From Hyaloraphidium curvatum (taxonomy: Eukaryota; Monoblepharomycota; Hyaloraphidiomycetes; Hyaloraphidiales; Hyaloraphidiaceae): DNA of 64,000 bases. The stretch's first letter is position 1. Every line of letters starts with the position of its first letter. The notes under the pieces were generated by a model. It did not search any database. It was given only the letters and a program-made list of their open reading frames with translations, and had not been told where the DNA came from. The stretch is from contig JAIVFI010000021.1 in NCBI GenBank assembly GCA_025558095.1, positions 642,499 to 706,498 on the forward strand, in the 5' to 3' direction. The position numbers and the translations under genes are program-made. Below, one piece after another: positions 12,334 through 22,857 of the stretch.

Positions 12334-14190
12334 TGGATTCTAGTCCTGGAGTCAGGACGGTCGCTGAGGACTTGCCCTACTTTGGGCCCCTCCTCGTACG
12401 CGCCACCTAGTGCACACGGCCCAGGTGACGTCGTGGCTGCGACATGAGACACTCTGTCCGCGAGGCGAGCACTGCTGTCTGCTGTTGCACGAGATCGGGT
12501 GGACGCCACTTCGATGTCAGTAGTCCGACCTGACGCGTGTTTGAATTCTGGGGCATAGAATCGTCTCTTGGTTGCTGGACCATTCAGTGCGGGAGCAGCA
12601 CCGCTTCTCGGCCCCTTGTGAGCAATTCTGTCGTCACATCTCCGACACCAGATGCTGGGTACGCTAGGCGCCAAAGCCCGTTTCGACTCCGGCGCCTCAC
12701 AGCCGACGGAATGCCCACGGTGCTTGAAGGTCTGAAAGCAAACTGAATAGGAGTAAGCGGGATTAAATCGAACCTGAAGGGCGTTGCCAACCTCCATGAA
12801 CCCATGGCAATCCAAAAGAGTCTCGGGCAATCGCTTTATAGTCCGCCATGCTTCCGGCCCGTCCCTCCGCCGGGTGATGTCACGCTGGAAAAGCAGCAGC
12901 AGCGAGAGCAACACTCTGTGCACGACCGTAAAGCCTTCGTAGAACAAGCAGTCCCATATTCGCAGCGTGGTCTGTACTGGGCGTCAAATCCGACACTTAA
13001 AACGGGGCGCTGCGCAGAGCCATCCCACCTCGACGGGCGTAGCACCCACAAAATTGGTCAGCATCCAGCCAAATGTAACGACCTTCAGGGGGCCTGGAAG
13101 CTTGTCCGTGCCAGGATCGTCCTTCGGAGGTGATTTTCGTCTCGCAGGCGCAGCGTCATCCATCCTGCACCACCACTCCCGGAAAGCCCGCAACCCGAAC
13201 TGCCGGGCATCTCGGGCGATCAAGATATCCCAGAAAACGTCCTGTTCTAGCAGCGCACCCGCCAAATCCGGATTTTGGTAGAGGCCCCGGGGAAGGATGG
13301 AGCCAACGACGGCGCAGAGCAGGAAAAAGACGCGTTGCTCGACGGCGCGTACCGCTGCCGGCGGCAGGTCGGCCAGATCGCCCGCCTCAAAGTAGCCGAC
13401 CAGCAACACCGTGCCAGACTCGGTTTCGGGGAAGCTCCCGACGCAGCGCGCAAACACGATGAGCATTAGGCCGGCCACGAAATTGAGCGACTGCGCGTAG
13501 CCGATGCGATACGGTGCTCGCATGTCCGTTTCCCAGACGGCGACCGGCGTAGAATACACGGCAAAAGCTCTGAGAATGCGCCGCAGCGACGAAATCCAAG
13601 CGTTTCCCGTGTGGGTACCGTTGCCCGGGGTTGAAGCATCCCCAGTCCGAAAATGGAGGTTGTCCGGGAATGTCCTGTGCAAATCTGCGGGACCCGGGGG
13701 CTTCAAATGAGACCGAAGTTTTGGCGGGCGGCGGTGTGGCTACCTTTGTCTATAGCCTCGAAGGAGGTCTGAAGGTCCCGGATTTCCTCAGAGTCCGTGC
13801 CCGCATCAACAGCCGGGGACGCCGCGATAGCGGCAAAGTGTTCGTAAGCTCCGCGGTGCTTTCGCATTAGCATCTCCGCTCCGCTGTACTTGAACCACGC
13901 CTCGATGCGGCGCTCGCCTGTCAACTTGGCACGCCGCACTACGGCGACGCGTTGCCACGCACCAAAGCCCGCAGATGCCGCGGAATGCCCTTGCGGACGA
14001 ATCTCAGCATTGTCGAAGACCTTTCCGGGAGCATGTTGCCGCTGTCGCTCATTTCCCGGTCCCACCGCGCACGTCGGCGGTCAAGCACGCGCTCGTAGTC
14101 CGCCTCCCACTGCAGCTGCTCCTCCAAGCTGTACGGGCTCCCAGGCCGCCGGAATCCGTAGTGGTCAAAGACCGGGGCTCCAGGAGCCAT
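12252..14190 (-). CDS. TBC-domain Rab GTPase-activating protein
   Basis: Exons (minus) 14190-13963, 13900-13744, 13684-13029 and 12971 to about 12252. Introns are 62, 59 and 57 nt; a further 42-nt in-frame intron is possible after GNALQ near 12760. TBC proteins stimulate GTP hydrolysis by Rab GTPases in membrane traffic. The signature runs RKGIPRHLRAL, then DLHRTFPDN, VYS...IGYAQSLNFVAGLMLIV, ILPRGLYQ, VTFGWMLTNFVGATPVE and LRIWDCLFYEG. In the usual catalytic IxxDxxR motif the Arg is present (I-D-K-D-L-H-R, split across an intron). The glutamine of the YxQ motif is also present (YAQ). The start is the first ATG after an in-frame stop. The C-terminal roughly 130 residues after the domain are low complexity and run antisense into LSM2 coding sequence, so the true end may lie earlier through another intron. 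Confidence 0.82.
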
Positions 14191-14265
14191 GCCGGCCGGC
14201 GCGCTACCGTTTGGGCCGATGGACACTTGCCAGGACTGACCGTATCACTGGCATCTTCCCCACAC

Positions 14266-15393
14266 CTATAGCTCATTTGCCAAGCGCAGCATGCTCTCCA
14301 GCTCCCTCTCCGTCGGATCGCCCATCGCCTGCCACCGGATCCTCCCCTTCGAGTCCACGAGGTTCACGTACCCCAGCCGATCGTTGGTCATGCCGATCGA
14401 GTTTCGCTCGTCCTTTGTCCTCCCCAGGCAGAGCAAGTAGTTGTCGCGCAGGTGGCTTGGGACGCGCGCGCGCTGGAAGGGCAGGACCATGAGCTGGAAC
14501 AGGCCCCTGAAGCGGCTGTCCTGGAAGTGGACGTAGATCATCTGCTTCGCGGGGTCGCCGGCGGCGGCTTCGAGGAACGGCTTGCTGTACTTTTCGACCT
14601 GGCCCTGAGGGGTCGGACTCGAGTTGCAGCGCGTCCGGAGGCCGTGCAGCGGCAACGCGCACCCAGCCGAACTCGTACGAAAAGAAGCCGACGAGCGAGG
14701 CCCTCGCGGCGGAAAACTTTGATGCGAGGTCGACCGTCGCCCCGTTGAGCGTCTTTCCCGTGACGCTGATCATCGGCGGCGCGATCTGCCGGGGGGAGGG
14801 GTGGGCCGTGGGTTGGGGCGTTGGGCGGGACCGCGACTTGCCTTGGCCGGGATCAGCGAGGCCTGGGCCTCGCGACGCTTCCCGCCGGTCCGAATGATCT
14901 CTGGAGAGGGAGTTCCGGGGGTCAGCGCGTGTGACGCGCCCCGGCACCGCGTCCACCGCGTCCACCTTTGGCGTCGTCCCAGTACCCCTTGCCAAAGGCC
15001 TCCTTGAGGCTGCGCGGACGGCGGGTCGGCGATGCGGGGCAGGGGACCTGCGGCCACCCACAGCTTCTCGCGGTCGTCCATGAGCCGCTGGTAGAACTTG
15101 TTGTCCTTCAGCTTGGGGTGGTGCTTGAGCTGCTCGTGGAACTCGCGCGGGAAGAAGTCGGGCGCGGGATCGGGGCCCAGCAGCGGGGAGTGCGCGAGGG
15201 GAGGGGCCTGCGCGTGTGGCGGGGCCGAGGGGGGAGCTGCGGGGGGCGAGCGGGGTGCCGAGGGTGCGGGGGCGGGTGCGGGGTGCGCGAGCGGCTTTGC
15301 GGTCGACGCGCGGCGGGCACACGCGCGGCAGGGGCGGGGCGGGGCAGCCTGCCGGACGATGCGCGGCAGCGGCGTGGGCCCGCGCAGCCCCAT
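14266..15393 (-). CDS. ATP10: ATP10, mitochondrial ATP synthase assembly factor
   Basis: Exons (minus) 15393-15058, 15002-14966, 14900-14842, 14785-14663 and 14604-14266 (TAG), 297 residues. ATP10 chaperones assembly of the membrane Fo part (subunit 6) of ATP synthase at the mitochondrial inner membrane. The N-terminus is Arg/Ala/Pro-rich without acids for about 70 residues, as a targeting sequence should be. Then come FHEQLKHHPKLKDNKFY, GKTLNGATVDL, LVGFFSYEFGW and QMIYVHFQDSRFRGLFQ. The C-terminal family block is YVNLVDSKGRIRWQAMGDPT. The third intron has a GC donor (AAG|GCAAGT). Every junction was chosen to keep phase. The gene starts 73 bp from the CK2 beta ATG on the other strand and ends 75 bp before the TBC start. 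Confidence 0.88.
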
Positions 15394-15466
15394 CGCGGGT
15401 GGGTGGGGGGCAGGGGCAGCTATACAGGGCGCGGAGTGATCACGCCCCCCCTCGTCGGTGGTCAGG
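15394..15466. promoter_or_regulatory. Very short bidirectional promoter, ATP10 / CK2 beta
   Basis: Only 73 bp lie between the two start codons. The segment contains a TATA-like tatac (15420-15425) and a run of C on the plus strand. Both 5' UTRs must be tiny, or transcription starts inside the opposite coding region. Confidence 0.5.
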
Positions 15467-16231
15467 ATGGCCGGCTCCCGGTCCTCCGACGTGGAGAGCG
15501 GTGAAAGGGCGCCCGGAGGCAGCGCACCCGGCGGGACGTCGTCGGCCGACTCGCTCGCGTCTGCCGGGTGGGTGCGCCGCTTCGTGGCGGCGCGCGGCGG
15601 CGAGCTGTTTGTCGACGTCGACGACGACTACTTCGGCGACCGCTTCAACCTCACCGGCCTGGCGCAGGACGTCGACCACTACCAGCTGGCGCTGGACCTG
15701 ATCGCGGACGGCGGCGACGGCCGCGCGCCCCCCGCCGTGCTGGCCGCCGCGCGCCACCTGTACGGCCTGATCCACGCGCGCTACATCGTCACGCACCGCG
15801 GCCTGCAGAAGATGGCGGACAAGCTGCGCAGGGAGGACTTTGGCCGCTGCCCGCGCGTGCTGTGCGCCGGCCAGCCCGTGCTGCCGGTCGGCCTGTCGGA
15901 CGTGCCCGGCGAGGGCGCCGCCAAGCTGTACTGCCCGCGCTGCGAGGACGTCTACACGCCGCCCGCAAAGCGCCACGCCCGCATCGACGGCGCCTACTTC
16001 GGCACTACCTTCCCGCACCTGCTGTTCCAGGTCTTCCCCAACCTGATGCCGGCGAGGCCGGCGGACCGCTACGTGCCGCGCATCTTTGGCTTCCGCATCC
16101 ACGAGGTGGCCGTGCAGCACAGGCGCCAGGACGCGCTGCGCGACAGGGACTCGGACACCGGGAGGGACGGCGACGTCGGGAGGGCCGGAGACACTGGGAA
16201 GGAGGGCGAGGAGAAGGACGCTGGAGGGTGA
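15467..16231 (+). CDS. CSNK2B: Casein kinase 2 regulatory (beta) subunit
   Basis: Single exon, 254 residues, ATG at 15467 (preceded in frame by GTG codons only) and TGA at 16229. CK2 beta dimerises through a zinc finger and docks two catalytic subunits. Conserved blocks: FVDVDDDYFGDRFNLTGL, YGLIHARYIVTHRGLQKM, the zinc ligands CPRVLC and CPRC, GLSDVPGEGAAKLYCP and the dimer region DGAYFGTTFPHLLFQVFP. A low-complexity N-terminal extension of about 35 residues and an Asp/Gly/Arg-rich tail are specific to this protein. Extremely GC-rich third positions distinguish it even from its neighbours. Not in doubt. Confidence 0.96.
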   Translation: MAGSRSSDVESGERAPGGSAPGGTSSADSLASAGWVRRFVAARGGELFVDVDDDYFGDRFNLTGLAQDVDHYQLALDLIADGGDGRAPPAVLAAARHLYGLIHARYIVTHRGLQKMADKLRREDFGRCPRVLCAGQPVLPVGLSDVPGEGAAKLYCPRCEDVYTPPAKRHARIDGAYFGTTFPHLLFQVFPNLMPARPADRYVPRIFGFRIHEVAVQHRRQDALRDRDSDTGRDGDVGRAGDTGKEGEEKDAGG

Positions 16232-16304
16232 GGGCACCTCGCCAACTGGCAGCGGCAATCGGGCGTTGCCCGGTGTCGTATTGCACGGCAGCACGATGGC
16301 ACGA

Positions 16305-17210
16305 TCACGCCACGACCCAGTTCTCCCTCGGCGCGAAACCCAGCGCCTCGCAGTCCGGCCGGTGCAGCACCCACGTGTGCGTCGGGATCCGGAACATGCA
16401 GTGGTCCCCGGCGTAGAGCAGCGCGAGCCGGTCCAGCCACGTGTCGCGCATCTCCTGCTCCTCGACCAGCAGCCCCGGGGCTGCCGTGTGCGGCTTTTCG
16501 CGGAGCTTGCCGTGGTCCACAAAGGGGCACGACCCTGGATCCTCTTCGGAGCGGCATCGGTAGGCGCCGCAGAGGAAGGGCTCGAGCGCAAGGTCCGTAC
16601 GGTGCACGCCAAAGAGGTGCACCGCAGCCGAACGCGGCAGGAGCGACCACTGGGGCAAGAAACGCGTATCCGTCACCAGGCCGCGCTCTGCGGCGTCCAG
16701 GACGGCCTCGAGCGTTGCAGCGGCTCTGTTGGGGCCCGTTCCCGCGTCCGTCGCGGCCCGGGCCAGTGCAGGGTCCCGCGGCCCCGCCATCGCCGCGTAG
16801 AAGGCGCCGAGGAAGCGGTGCAGGGGCTGCTGGACCACGGCATAGCAGGTCCAACCTGGCAGCGAGCAGATCCGCTGCGATGCACTGCCCGGTTTTCCGT
16901 CCACCCCGTCGTCGTCCGTAAAGTTTGCGAGGGCTGCACGCCCACAAAGGTGCTGCAGCTGCCTCACAAGTCCTTCGTCCTGGTCCTTGAACAGGCGTAT
17001 CAGCGCCAATCCGAGCGGTCGGCACGCAACAATGTCCGCGTCGGCGCCGGACTGGGCATCCTGGCGGGGAAGGCCAGCGACAGGATCGTCGGGGCACACA
17101 AAGTCGTGCGACGATACGCTCCTTTGCTCGGGACGTCTCCTTCCGAAGAGAAACAGCAGAAATAGACAGGCCGCGCAGATGGTGACCAGCGGGGGGATGC
17201 GGATTCGCAT
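16305..17210 (-). CDS. Sulfotransferase-like type II membrane protein (tentative)
   Basis: Single exon, 301 residues from ATG 17210 to TGA 16305. The frame is open further upstream, but that part overlaps the C-terminal exons of p23, so the inner ATG is chosen. It begins with MRIRIPPLV and a hydrophobic anchor (TICAACLFLLFLFG), typical of Golgi enzymes. The lumenal region has VVQQPLHRFLGAFYAAM, which resembles the PAPS 3'-phosphate-binding box (VRDPxxRFxSAY) of carbohydrate sulfotransferases, with Gln in place of Arg. Downstream is FLPQWSLL and LFGVHRTD, which resemble the PQ...G(R/H)-D region of that family. Several paired cysteines suggest disulfides. The N-terminal PAPS loop is not obvious, so activity is uncertain. 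It could be another Golgi enzyme family. Confidence 0.5.
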   Translation of the reverse strand: MRIRIPPLVTICAACLFLLFLFGRRRPEQRSVSSHDFVCPDDPVAGLPRQDAQSGADADIVACRPLGLALIRLFKDQDEGLVRQLQHLCGRAALANFTDDDGVDGKPGSASQRICSLPGWTCYAVVQQPLHRFLGAFYAAMAGPRDPALARAATDAGTGPNRAAATLEAVLDAAERGLVTDTRFLPQWSLLPRSAAVHLFGVHRTDLALEPFLCGAYRCRSEEDPGSCPFVDHGKLREKPHTAAPGLLVEEQEMRDTWLDRLALLYAGDHCMFRIPTHTWVLHRPDCEALGFAPRENWVVA

Positions 17211-17314
17211 TGGAGCCCAATGCTGCACGGAAGGTCGATACTCGAACGATCGCGCGCCATACAGTACGGAAGAAGAGTGGCAAAGAACGTGTAATCGAAG
17301 GAGATACACATCGA

Positions 17315-18020
17315 TCAAGGCGCCGGCTCCAGATCCGGGATGTCTACGTGAATCAAAGAACGCGAAAGTCAGCCCACAATGCGAGTCCCATCCGCTTGGT
17401 CGCCACCCACCGTCCTTGCCTTCTTCCTCGTCGTCAGAATCAAAATCGCCCTTTCGAGACACTCAGATACGATCGCGAGCACCCTGCGAGCGCCACTCAC
17501 CATTGCCCCGGCCGGCGGACCACCCCCGAGAGGCGCCGCGCCGGCCCCGCCGCCGATGTTGCTGAACTGGCTAAAGTCCATGTCGAACGGGTTCCCCTTG
17601 GCGTCCTCGTCTTCGTCGTCCTCGTCCTTCCACCGCGAAAAGTCCGTCTTGACAAAGAACGGGTTCTTGGCGCCCTTGACGAGCCTCGGCCACCACGACT
17701 GGTCCGCCTCCTTCTTTTTCAGAACAAAGTAGCACGATCTCGGGGTGATCGACTGCTTCGATTCCTGGCCGGCGAAGGTCGGCTGAACGTGCATGACGAA
17801 GGGGCGACTCGCCACCCACTGCGGGATCCACGGGCTTCGAAAACTCCAGCGTCACCTCGTACGTCTTGCCGTTCGACTCTCCCTTGAAGTGGAGCTTCTC
17901 CTCGTCCAGATCGATCTTCTGGCCGTGCACATCGCTCAGGTTGATGGTGAGGTAGACTTCCCCGGCGCGCTGGGCCCAGAGGACTTCGGGAACGAGGTTG
18001 TGCGCCTGTTCCTTTGCCAT
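17315..18020 (-). CDS. SBA1: p23/Sba1 Hsp90 co-chaperone
   Basis: Exons (minus) 18020-17820, 17764-17501, 17450-17411 and 17343-17315 (TGA), 177 residues. p23 binds the closed ATP state of Hsp90 and slows its cycle. The CS domain is visible: VLWAQRAGEVYLTINLSDV, EKLHFKGE, YEVTLEFSKPVDP, then PRSCYFVLKKKE, SWWPRLVKG and FVKTDFSRWKDED. The acidic tail is rebuilt by two small introns (50 and 67 nt): GNPFDMDFSQFSN, DFDSDDEEEG and the very end IPDLEPAP, which matches p23 tails ending in the PDLE motif. The p23 stop lies 104 bp upstream of the sulfotransferase-like start. Confidence 0.9.
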
Positions 18021-18366
18021 CTGGCAGAAGACGTCGATGAGCGCGGTCCATACGTCGCAGGTGAAGCGAGGTTCGCGTCGCAGACGCGTAGCCGGCACGC
18101 AACCGACATGTCCCATGAGTTGCGAGGTGACGAAGAGGCCCAACGCCCACCGCCATGGCCATCGCGGTCGTAGATTCGACGATGAGCTGTCGGAACCGCA
18201 ACCAACCTCGTTCTCAATGGCCGAGGAGGAGCGACGATGGACAGAGCAAAGTTGTGTTTGGCGGCGCGATGCGAAATGCGAATAGTATTCATCGTATGAC
18301 TGGCCTTGCCCGACACTCGGACACATCATTCGGTCTCATTGCATTGCTCGTACCCCTCCGGATACA
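18021..18366. other. Intergenic, p23 upstream region
   Basis: 346 bp between the eL6 stop (18367) and the p23 start (18020), both on the minus strand. No conserved open frame or RNA feature seen; likely the p23 promoter. Confidence 0.45.
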
Positions 18367-19257
18367 TCAGAACTTCAGCAGATGCGGCACGTCGCCGTTC
18401 TTCAAGCTGAACCGCGAGGAGAGGTACGACTTCAGCAGGGGCACGGCAGCGATCGCACGCTGGAGCTGGCCATCGATCGCCTTCTGGTCGGCGGCGCGCT
18501 TCGGGTCGAGCGACTTCTTCAAAAGCGGCGAGCGTCACGATCGGCTCGGATGCTGCAACAGCAGGGTCACGCACCTTCGGCGCATCCTTGTCAAAGAGCT
18601 CCTCCTCCGTCGCCTGCTTCTTGGCCTTCTTGTCCGCCTTGAAGTAGGCGTCGTCGATGTGTTCCGGGACCTCGACGTTCGACACGTCGATCTTGGTCGA
18701 CGTTGCGATGACGTACGACTGGTTCACCCGGCGCAGAGGGACCCCGTTCGCCTTGTGAGGCCCCGTGACCAGCAAAAGGCCCGACGGCAGCTGCTTCAGG
18801 AACACGACCCGCTTGCCGCGGAACCGTCCGGCCAGGATGATGACGACGGTGCCCGGGGTGATGCTGGAGCGGAGCTTGGTGGGCTTGGAGGTCTTGCGCG
18901 AACGCTTGGGCCGGGCGACGTCGTCGGCAGGGTAGAACCGCGGTCCCTTGGCCTTCAGCACTTCCCGCTTGCCCCCGTTCTTGGCACCGCCGACTTCCTT
19001 CGTGACGGTGGCCGCCCCGGCGACCTCATCCTTCTTGGCCTGCGTCCGCGTCCTACTTAGGCGCTGCCTCAGGCTACCGCAGATGATAGAGCTCACCGCA
19101 ACCTCCTTCTTCTTTTTGTAGACGCCCCTCGCCCGGTAGCTCTCCGACCTCGAGAGACGCGCGACTGCGATGGCCGACTAAGTGAAACTCGCCGAAGGGG
19201 CACTCGAGTGCGCTCACCCCCGGGCTTCAGCCAGCTATTCCTCGGCGCGTGCACCAT
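18367..19257 (-). CDS. RPL6: 60S ribosomal protein eL6
   Basis: Exons (minus) 19257-19218, 19164-19097, 19039-18575 and 18516-18367 (TGA), 240 residues. Component of the large ribosomal subunit. Marks: N-terminal [10 protein letters not shown], then [18 protein letters not shown]; core [56 protein letters not shown] and [10 protein letters not shown]. The C-terminal block [10 protein letters not shown] and [10 protein letters not shown] is read only after removing the last intron (58 nt). The second intron (57 nt) is in frame and stop-free. The first intron follows a 40-nt first exon, as in many ribosomal protein genes. Confidence 0.94.
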
Positions 19258-19546
19258 TCTGAACCGGTACCAGGCCCCGTAATTGTGCCGAAAGACGGTT
19301 TCCGGGTGTCCAGGGGGTCGATTGGAGAGACGCGGCCAGTGGGAAGAGGTTCCGTCAGACTGCTGTCGCAAAACCGCAGCCACACCACAGCACGCGCCGC
19401 ACTGTCCGATGCCAATGGCGCCGGCGCCGCGCGAGGAGCGTCTGCAGCGAGGAAGACTGACCTTGAACGGGGTGAATGAGTTTGTTTACACGACAAACCT
19501 AAGCGCTGACCTGCTGCAACCATTCCTTTTCCCCGTGCATCACAAA
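19258..19546. promoter_or_regulatory. Divergent promoter region, eL6 / eIF3e
   Basis: 289 bp separate the eL6 ATG (minus) from the eIF3e ATG (plus). Two translation-machinery genes share it, so co-regulation is plausible. No motif was identified with confidence. Confidence 0.5.
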
Positions 19547-21512
19547 ATGCTCGCTACCGCCGACGGCACGCCGGCCGCGGCAGAGTCGCCGCCTGCGCCA
19601 ATGGACGATGTCCAGTCTTCCCCTTCACCGTTAGACGCGGCCTCCTACGACCTCACTCCCCGCATCATCCCCTTCCTCGACCGGCACATGGCCGCTCCCC
19701 TCGTGGAGTTCCTCATCAGCACCCAGGTCCGTGGGCGGAGTTCTTGGTGCCAGCTGCAAAGTCTGAACAGAGTCGGATCGCGCTGGCAGATGTACCCGGA
19801 CCGGGACCTGCAGGAGGCCAAGCTGGATCTGCTGCTCGAGACAAAGATGATTGACTACACGAACGAGGTCTATCAGCAGGTCCACGGCACGGAGGACAAT
19901 CTTCCAGGTGGAATATAAAAGGCGGAAACGATGCAAACGTGGCTGACCGTGCCGTGTCCCCGTTAGGCTACGAATCGAAGCGGCAGGCCGTGTTGGACCA
20001 GCTGCAGGCTCTTGGGATGGAAAGCGAGGAGATTATGGCCATCATCAAGAACGAGGATGTCGTCAAGGAGATCAAGAATGACAAGCTTGCTAACATGAAG
20101 TTCCTCGAAGACAACTACGGGGTGCGGACTCGTCGCTGGAGGTACAACAACCCCGCCAGCGACTGACACGTCTGTACGCAATCGCCAGTTCAAGCCGGAG
20201 ATGCTTGCGAAGCTCTACGAGCTTGCTCAGTTCCAGTACGCGTGCGGGGACTATGCAGGGGCGGCGGACATGCTCTATCACTACCGAATCCTGGTGCTGA
20301 GCCCGCTGTACACGGTTGGCACTCGACTGATCGTCGCTGCGCGCAGTCCACGGATTATGAGATGAACGTGAACGCCCTGTGGGGCAAGCTCGCGGCCGAG
20401 ATCCTCACCCAAAACTTGGAAGTTGCCCTCGAGGACCTCAACAAGCTGAAAGAGCTGATTGACCAAAAGGTACCGGCATTTGCGGTTGAAAGGTCCGAGC
20501 AAGTTAACACGCCGGTGTGGCCTTCGAAAGAGCTTCGTCTCGCACCTGTTCCAGCTCCAGCAACGGACGTGGCTCATCCACTGGAGCCTGTTCGTCTTCT
20601 TCAACCACCCGAAGGGACGCGATGGGATCATCGATCTTTTCTTCCAGCCAGCGTAAGGGCTCGCCGACAAATGCTCTGCTCTGGCTCATCGCTGTTGTGA
20701 CAGGTACATCAACACGATTCAAACGACTTGTCCTTGGATTTTGCGATACCTTACGACTGCCGTCATAACCAACAAGAAGCGACGTAGCAGCATCAAGGAT
20801 CTCGTTAAGATCATTCAAATGGTGAGCTCTTTGTGGGCTCGGTTTGCTAGACCGGTGGTCAACAGTTTTGCTGCAGGAGAGCGTCATATACCGCGATCCG
20901 ATCACTGAGTTTGTCGAGTCGCTTTACATCAACTTTGACTTTGAGAAAGCAAGGACAAAGCTGCGGGAATGCGAGGAGGCAAGACCCGCGGGTTGGAGCG
21001 ACAGGGCCGCCGTAACGCCTTCTTTAGGTCCTGTCGAGAGACTTTTTTCTGGTCGCTACCAGGGACGACTTCATCGAGAACGCGCGTCTATTCATCTTTG
21101 AGACGTATTGCCGAATCCACGAGCGAATTGACATTAAGTGGGTGCTCCGGCGGCCGGCCGCGTCGGGGTTTCGGTGATCTCATCATCATGTCTCCTTGCA
21201 GCAAAATGTCGGAGATGTTGAACCTGCCGCGGGAATCGGGAGAGAAGTGGATCGTGAATCTGATTCGGAATGCGAGGCTTGATGCGAAGATTGACGCAAA
21301 GACGGTACGTTGGTGGAAAATGAGCCGCGGCTGGTTACTGAACTTACGGTTGTCCTTTCACGCAGAACTCTGTCGTCATGGGATTGCAATCTCAGTCTGT
21401 CTATCAGCAGGTGATCGAGCGGACAAAGGCAATATCTTTTCGGACCAGCGTTCTGCTGAACAATGTTCGGAGAGAGAAGCCTGGCGATGAGATTGGAGAG
21501 CCCGACGAATAG
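19547..21512 (+). CDS. EIF3E: Translation initiation factor 3 subunit E (INT6)
   Basis: Eleven exons: 19547-19726, 19790-19907, 19967-20121, 20189-20293, 20347-20469, 20531-20652, 20704-20821, 20877-20978, 21028-21137, 21202-21304 and 21366-21512 (TAG). eIF3e is a PCI-domain subunit of the eIF3 scaffold on the 40S ribosome. Marks: [31 protein letters not shown], the hallmark [34 protein letters not shown], then [17 protein letters not shown] and the winged-helix end [18 protein letters not shown]. Introns are 49-67 nt. The intron at 20979 uses a GC donor (GAG|GCAAGA). The first intron (63 nt) is in frame and stop-free. A 30-residue Ala/Pro-rich N-terminal extension precedes the conserved start. 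Confidence 0.95.
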
Positions 21513-22746
21513 ACATCGGAGATCTAACATTCGCGTTGTTTCCAGTAGGTCGTGCGGCGCCACGATTGGGAACGGCTTCGGTAATTGCGTGAGCAGACTT
21601 CAGTTGGGTGAAGAAGTCGGGTTCTCCACACGCCACACGCGTCGGAAGCCTCATTGGGTTTCATCTTTGTTTCTACTGCGAGCGCAGCACACCCGAGCCC
21701 CGGCGACGCGGTTGAAGGCCCACTCCGAGGTGTCCCGACTCGATATGGCGATGGTAGAGCCCCTCGATGGTTCAACGAGGGGAGCGGCCTTGACGCCGTG
21801 GTGGCAGGGGCGATTGCCCCCCTCAGGGTCGCATTCAAGGACAAGCAAAGATCTCTGTCCGCGCGAGCAGCCCTTGCGGTGTCGATGAACCCCGCTAACG
21901 TAGGAAGACCGCGTGTCCACCACCTGGGGCAAGCAACCAAAACAGTCCCAAAACCGAGCTTACCGCGCCCAGCGCGAGTTCTTCTCTTTCTTTGACGTTT
22001 TGCGAGGGTAATTGCGGGATGGGCGGGGCATCAAGGCGCAATACACGCGCTTCCGATCCCGCGTCGATGAGGGGCCTTCCAGGCCACCGGGGACCCGGGA
22101 AGCCCCGAACCGGCCGCGAAGATGTTCTGCTGGCCTCCGCTCCATCCGTGGGTTTTGACCCTTTGGGCACCCCACAGGGGCACCGCAGCACACTGCTGTT
22201 CGCAGTCCGCCACCCGCTCGCATCGTCCTTCAGCTGGACTGCCGTCGCCCCCAACGACTCCAGAAAACGGTTGGCATATCCTCTTGCCAGCTTCCGAGCT
22301 CCAGGACCTCAGAAAAGTTGCCTTGGCCGCGTTCTCGCGCGAACCGTCCGACGAAGGTGGCGCGGCGTTCCACGCAAACATCTAAATCGCAGGGGTCTCG
22401 CGTGGAGTGGCGGGCCCCGGGCACGGCTTGGCCGCCTTTCTACGCCGCGCCGCGATTTTGATTTTGGGCATCATTGCCTGCCTCCATGGTGTTGGTGGGC
22501 TTTTTGATATAGTTCGTATGAGCTCGCGGCCGGCCGCGCGGAACGGACCACCATGCCCGTTTGCGTGCTGCCGCTCGGGAAACCCATGAAGTACATCACG
22601 AGCATATTCAATCATGCTTAGCGGCACTATCTGGTGAGCTTCCCGGGGGATTCATTCATTTTTGGTGTGTTGCCGTTTGCTCGCCCCGCCTGGACATATA
22701 CTACACTACATCCATGTGGCACTATCTCTGAGGACTTCTAACGTCA
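21513..22746. other. No supported gene
   Basis: About 1.2 kb downstream of eIF3e. Several unrelated open frames of 60-140 codons exist on both strands, but none shows a recognised motif, consistent frame use or splice-linked continuation. A small minus-strand gene cannot be excluded. Confidence 0.4.
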
Positions 22747-22857
22747 GGGGAAGTCGGATAGCGGTCTATTCCGCCAGTTTTTCTATGAGTACGATACTGT
22801 TTCACGGGACGCAGTATTGGTCTACGAACCGCGGTAGTGGTTCGTGCAGAATGCTCA
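22747..22857 (+). pseudogene. tRNA-Leu-like relic
   Basis: The first 34 nt match the 5' half of the tRNA-Leu gene at 27827 (GGGGAAG acceptor strand, TC, D arm with AGCGGTCTA loop, CCAG anticodon stem) with three or four changes. The downstream part has weak similarity to the variable arm and tail (ggttcgtgcag where a B box should be, ending ctcaacta). The T arm cannot pair and the 3' acceptor strand no longer matches, so it is probably a decayed or recombined copy. Confidence 0.5.

Noticed and set aside
17211-17462. 84-residue N-terminal extension of the sulfotransferase-like frame
   Set aside because: Its first part is the acidic tail exon of p23 and the rest is intron and intergenic sequence; a better start with a membrane anchor is at 17210.
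21513-22630. Small minus-strand gene suggested by open frames with short hydrophobic and cysteine-rich stretches
   Set aside because: No frame can be followed through plausible introns and no motif is recognisable; evidence too weak to list.
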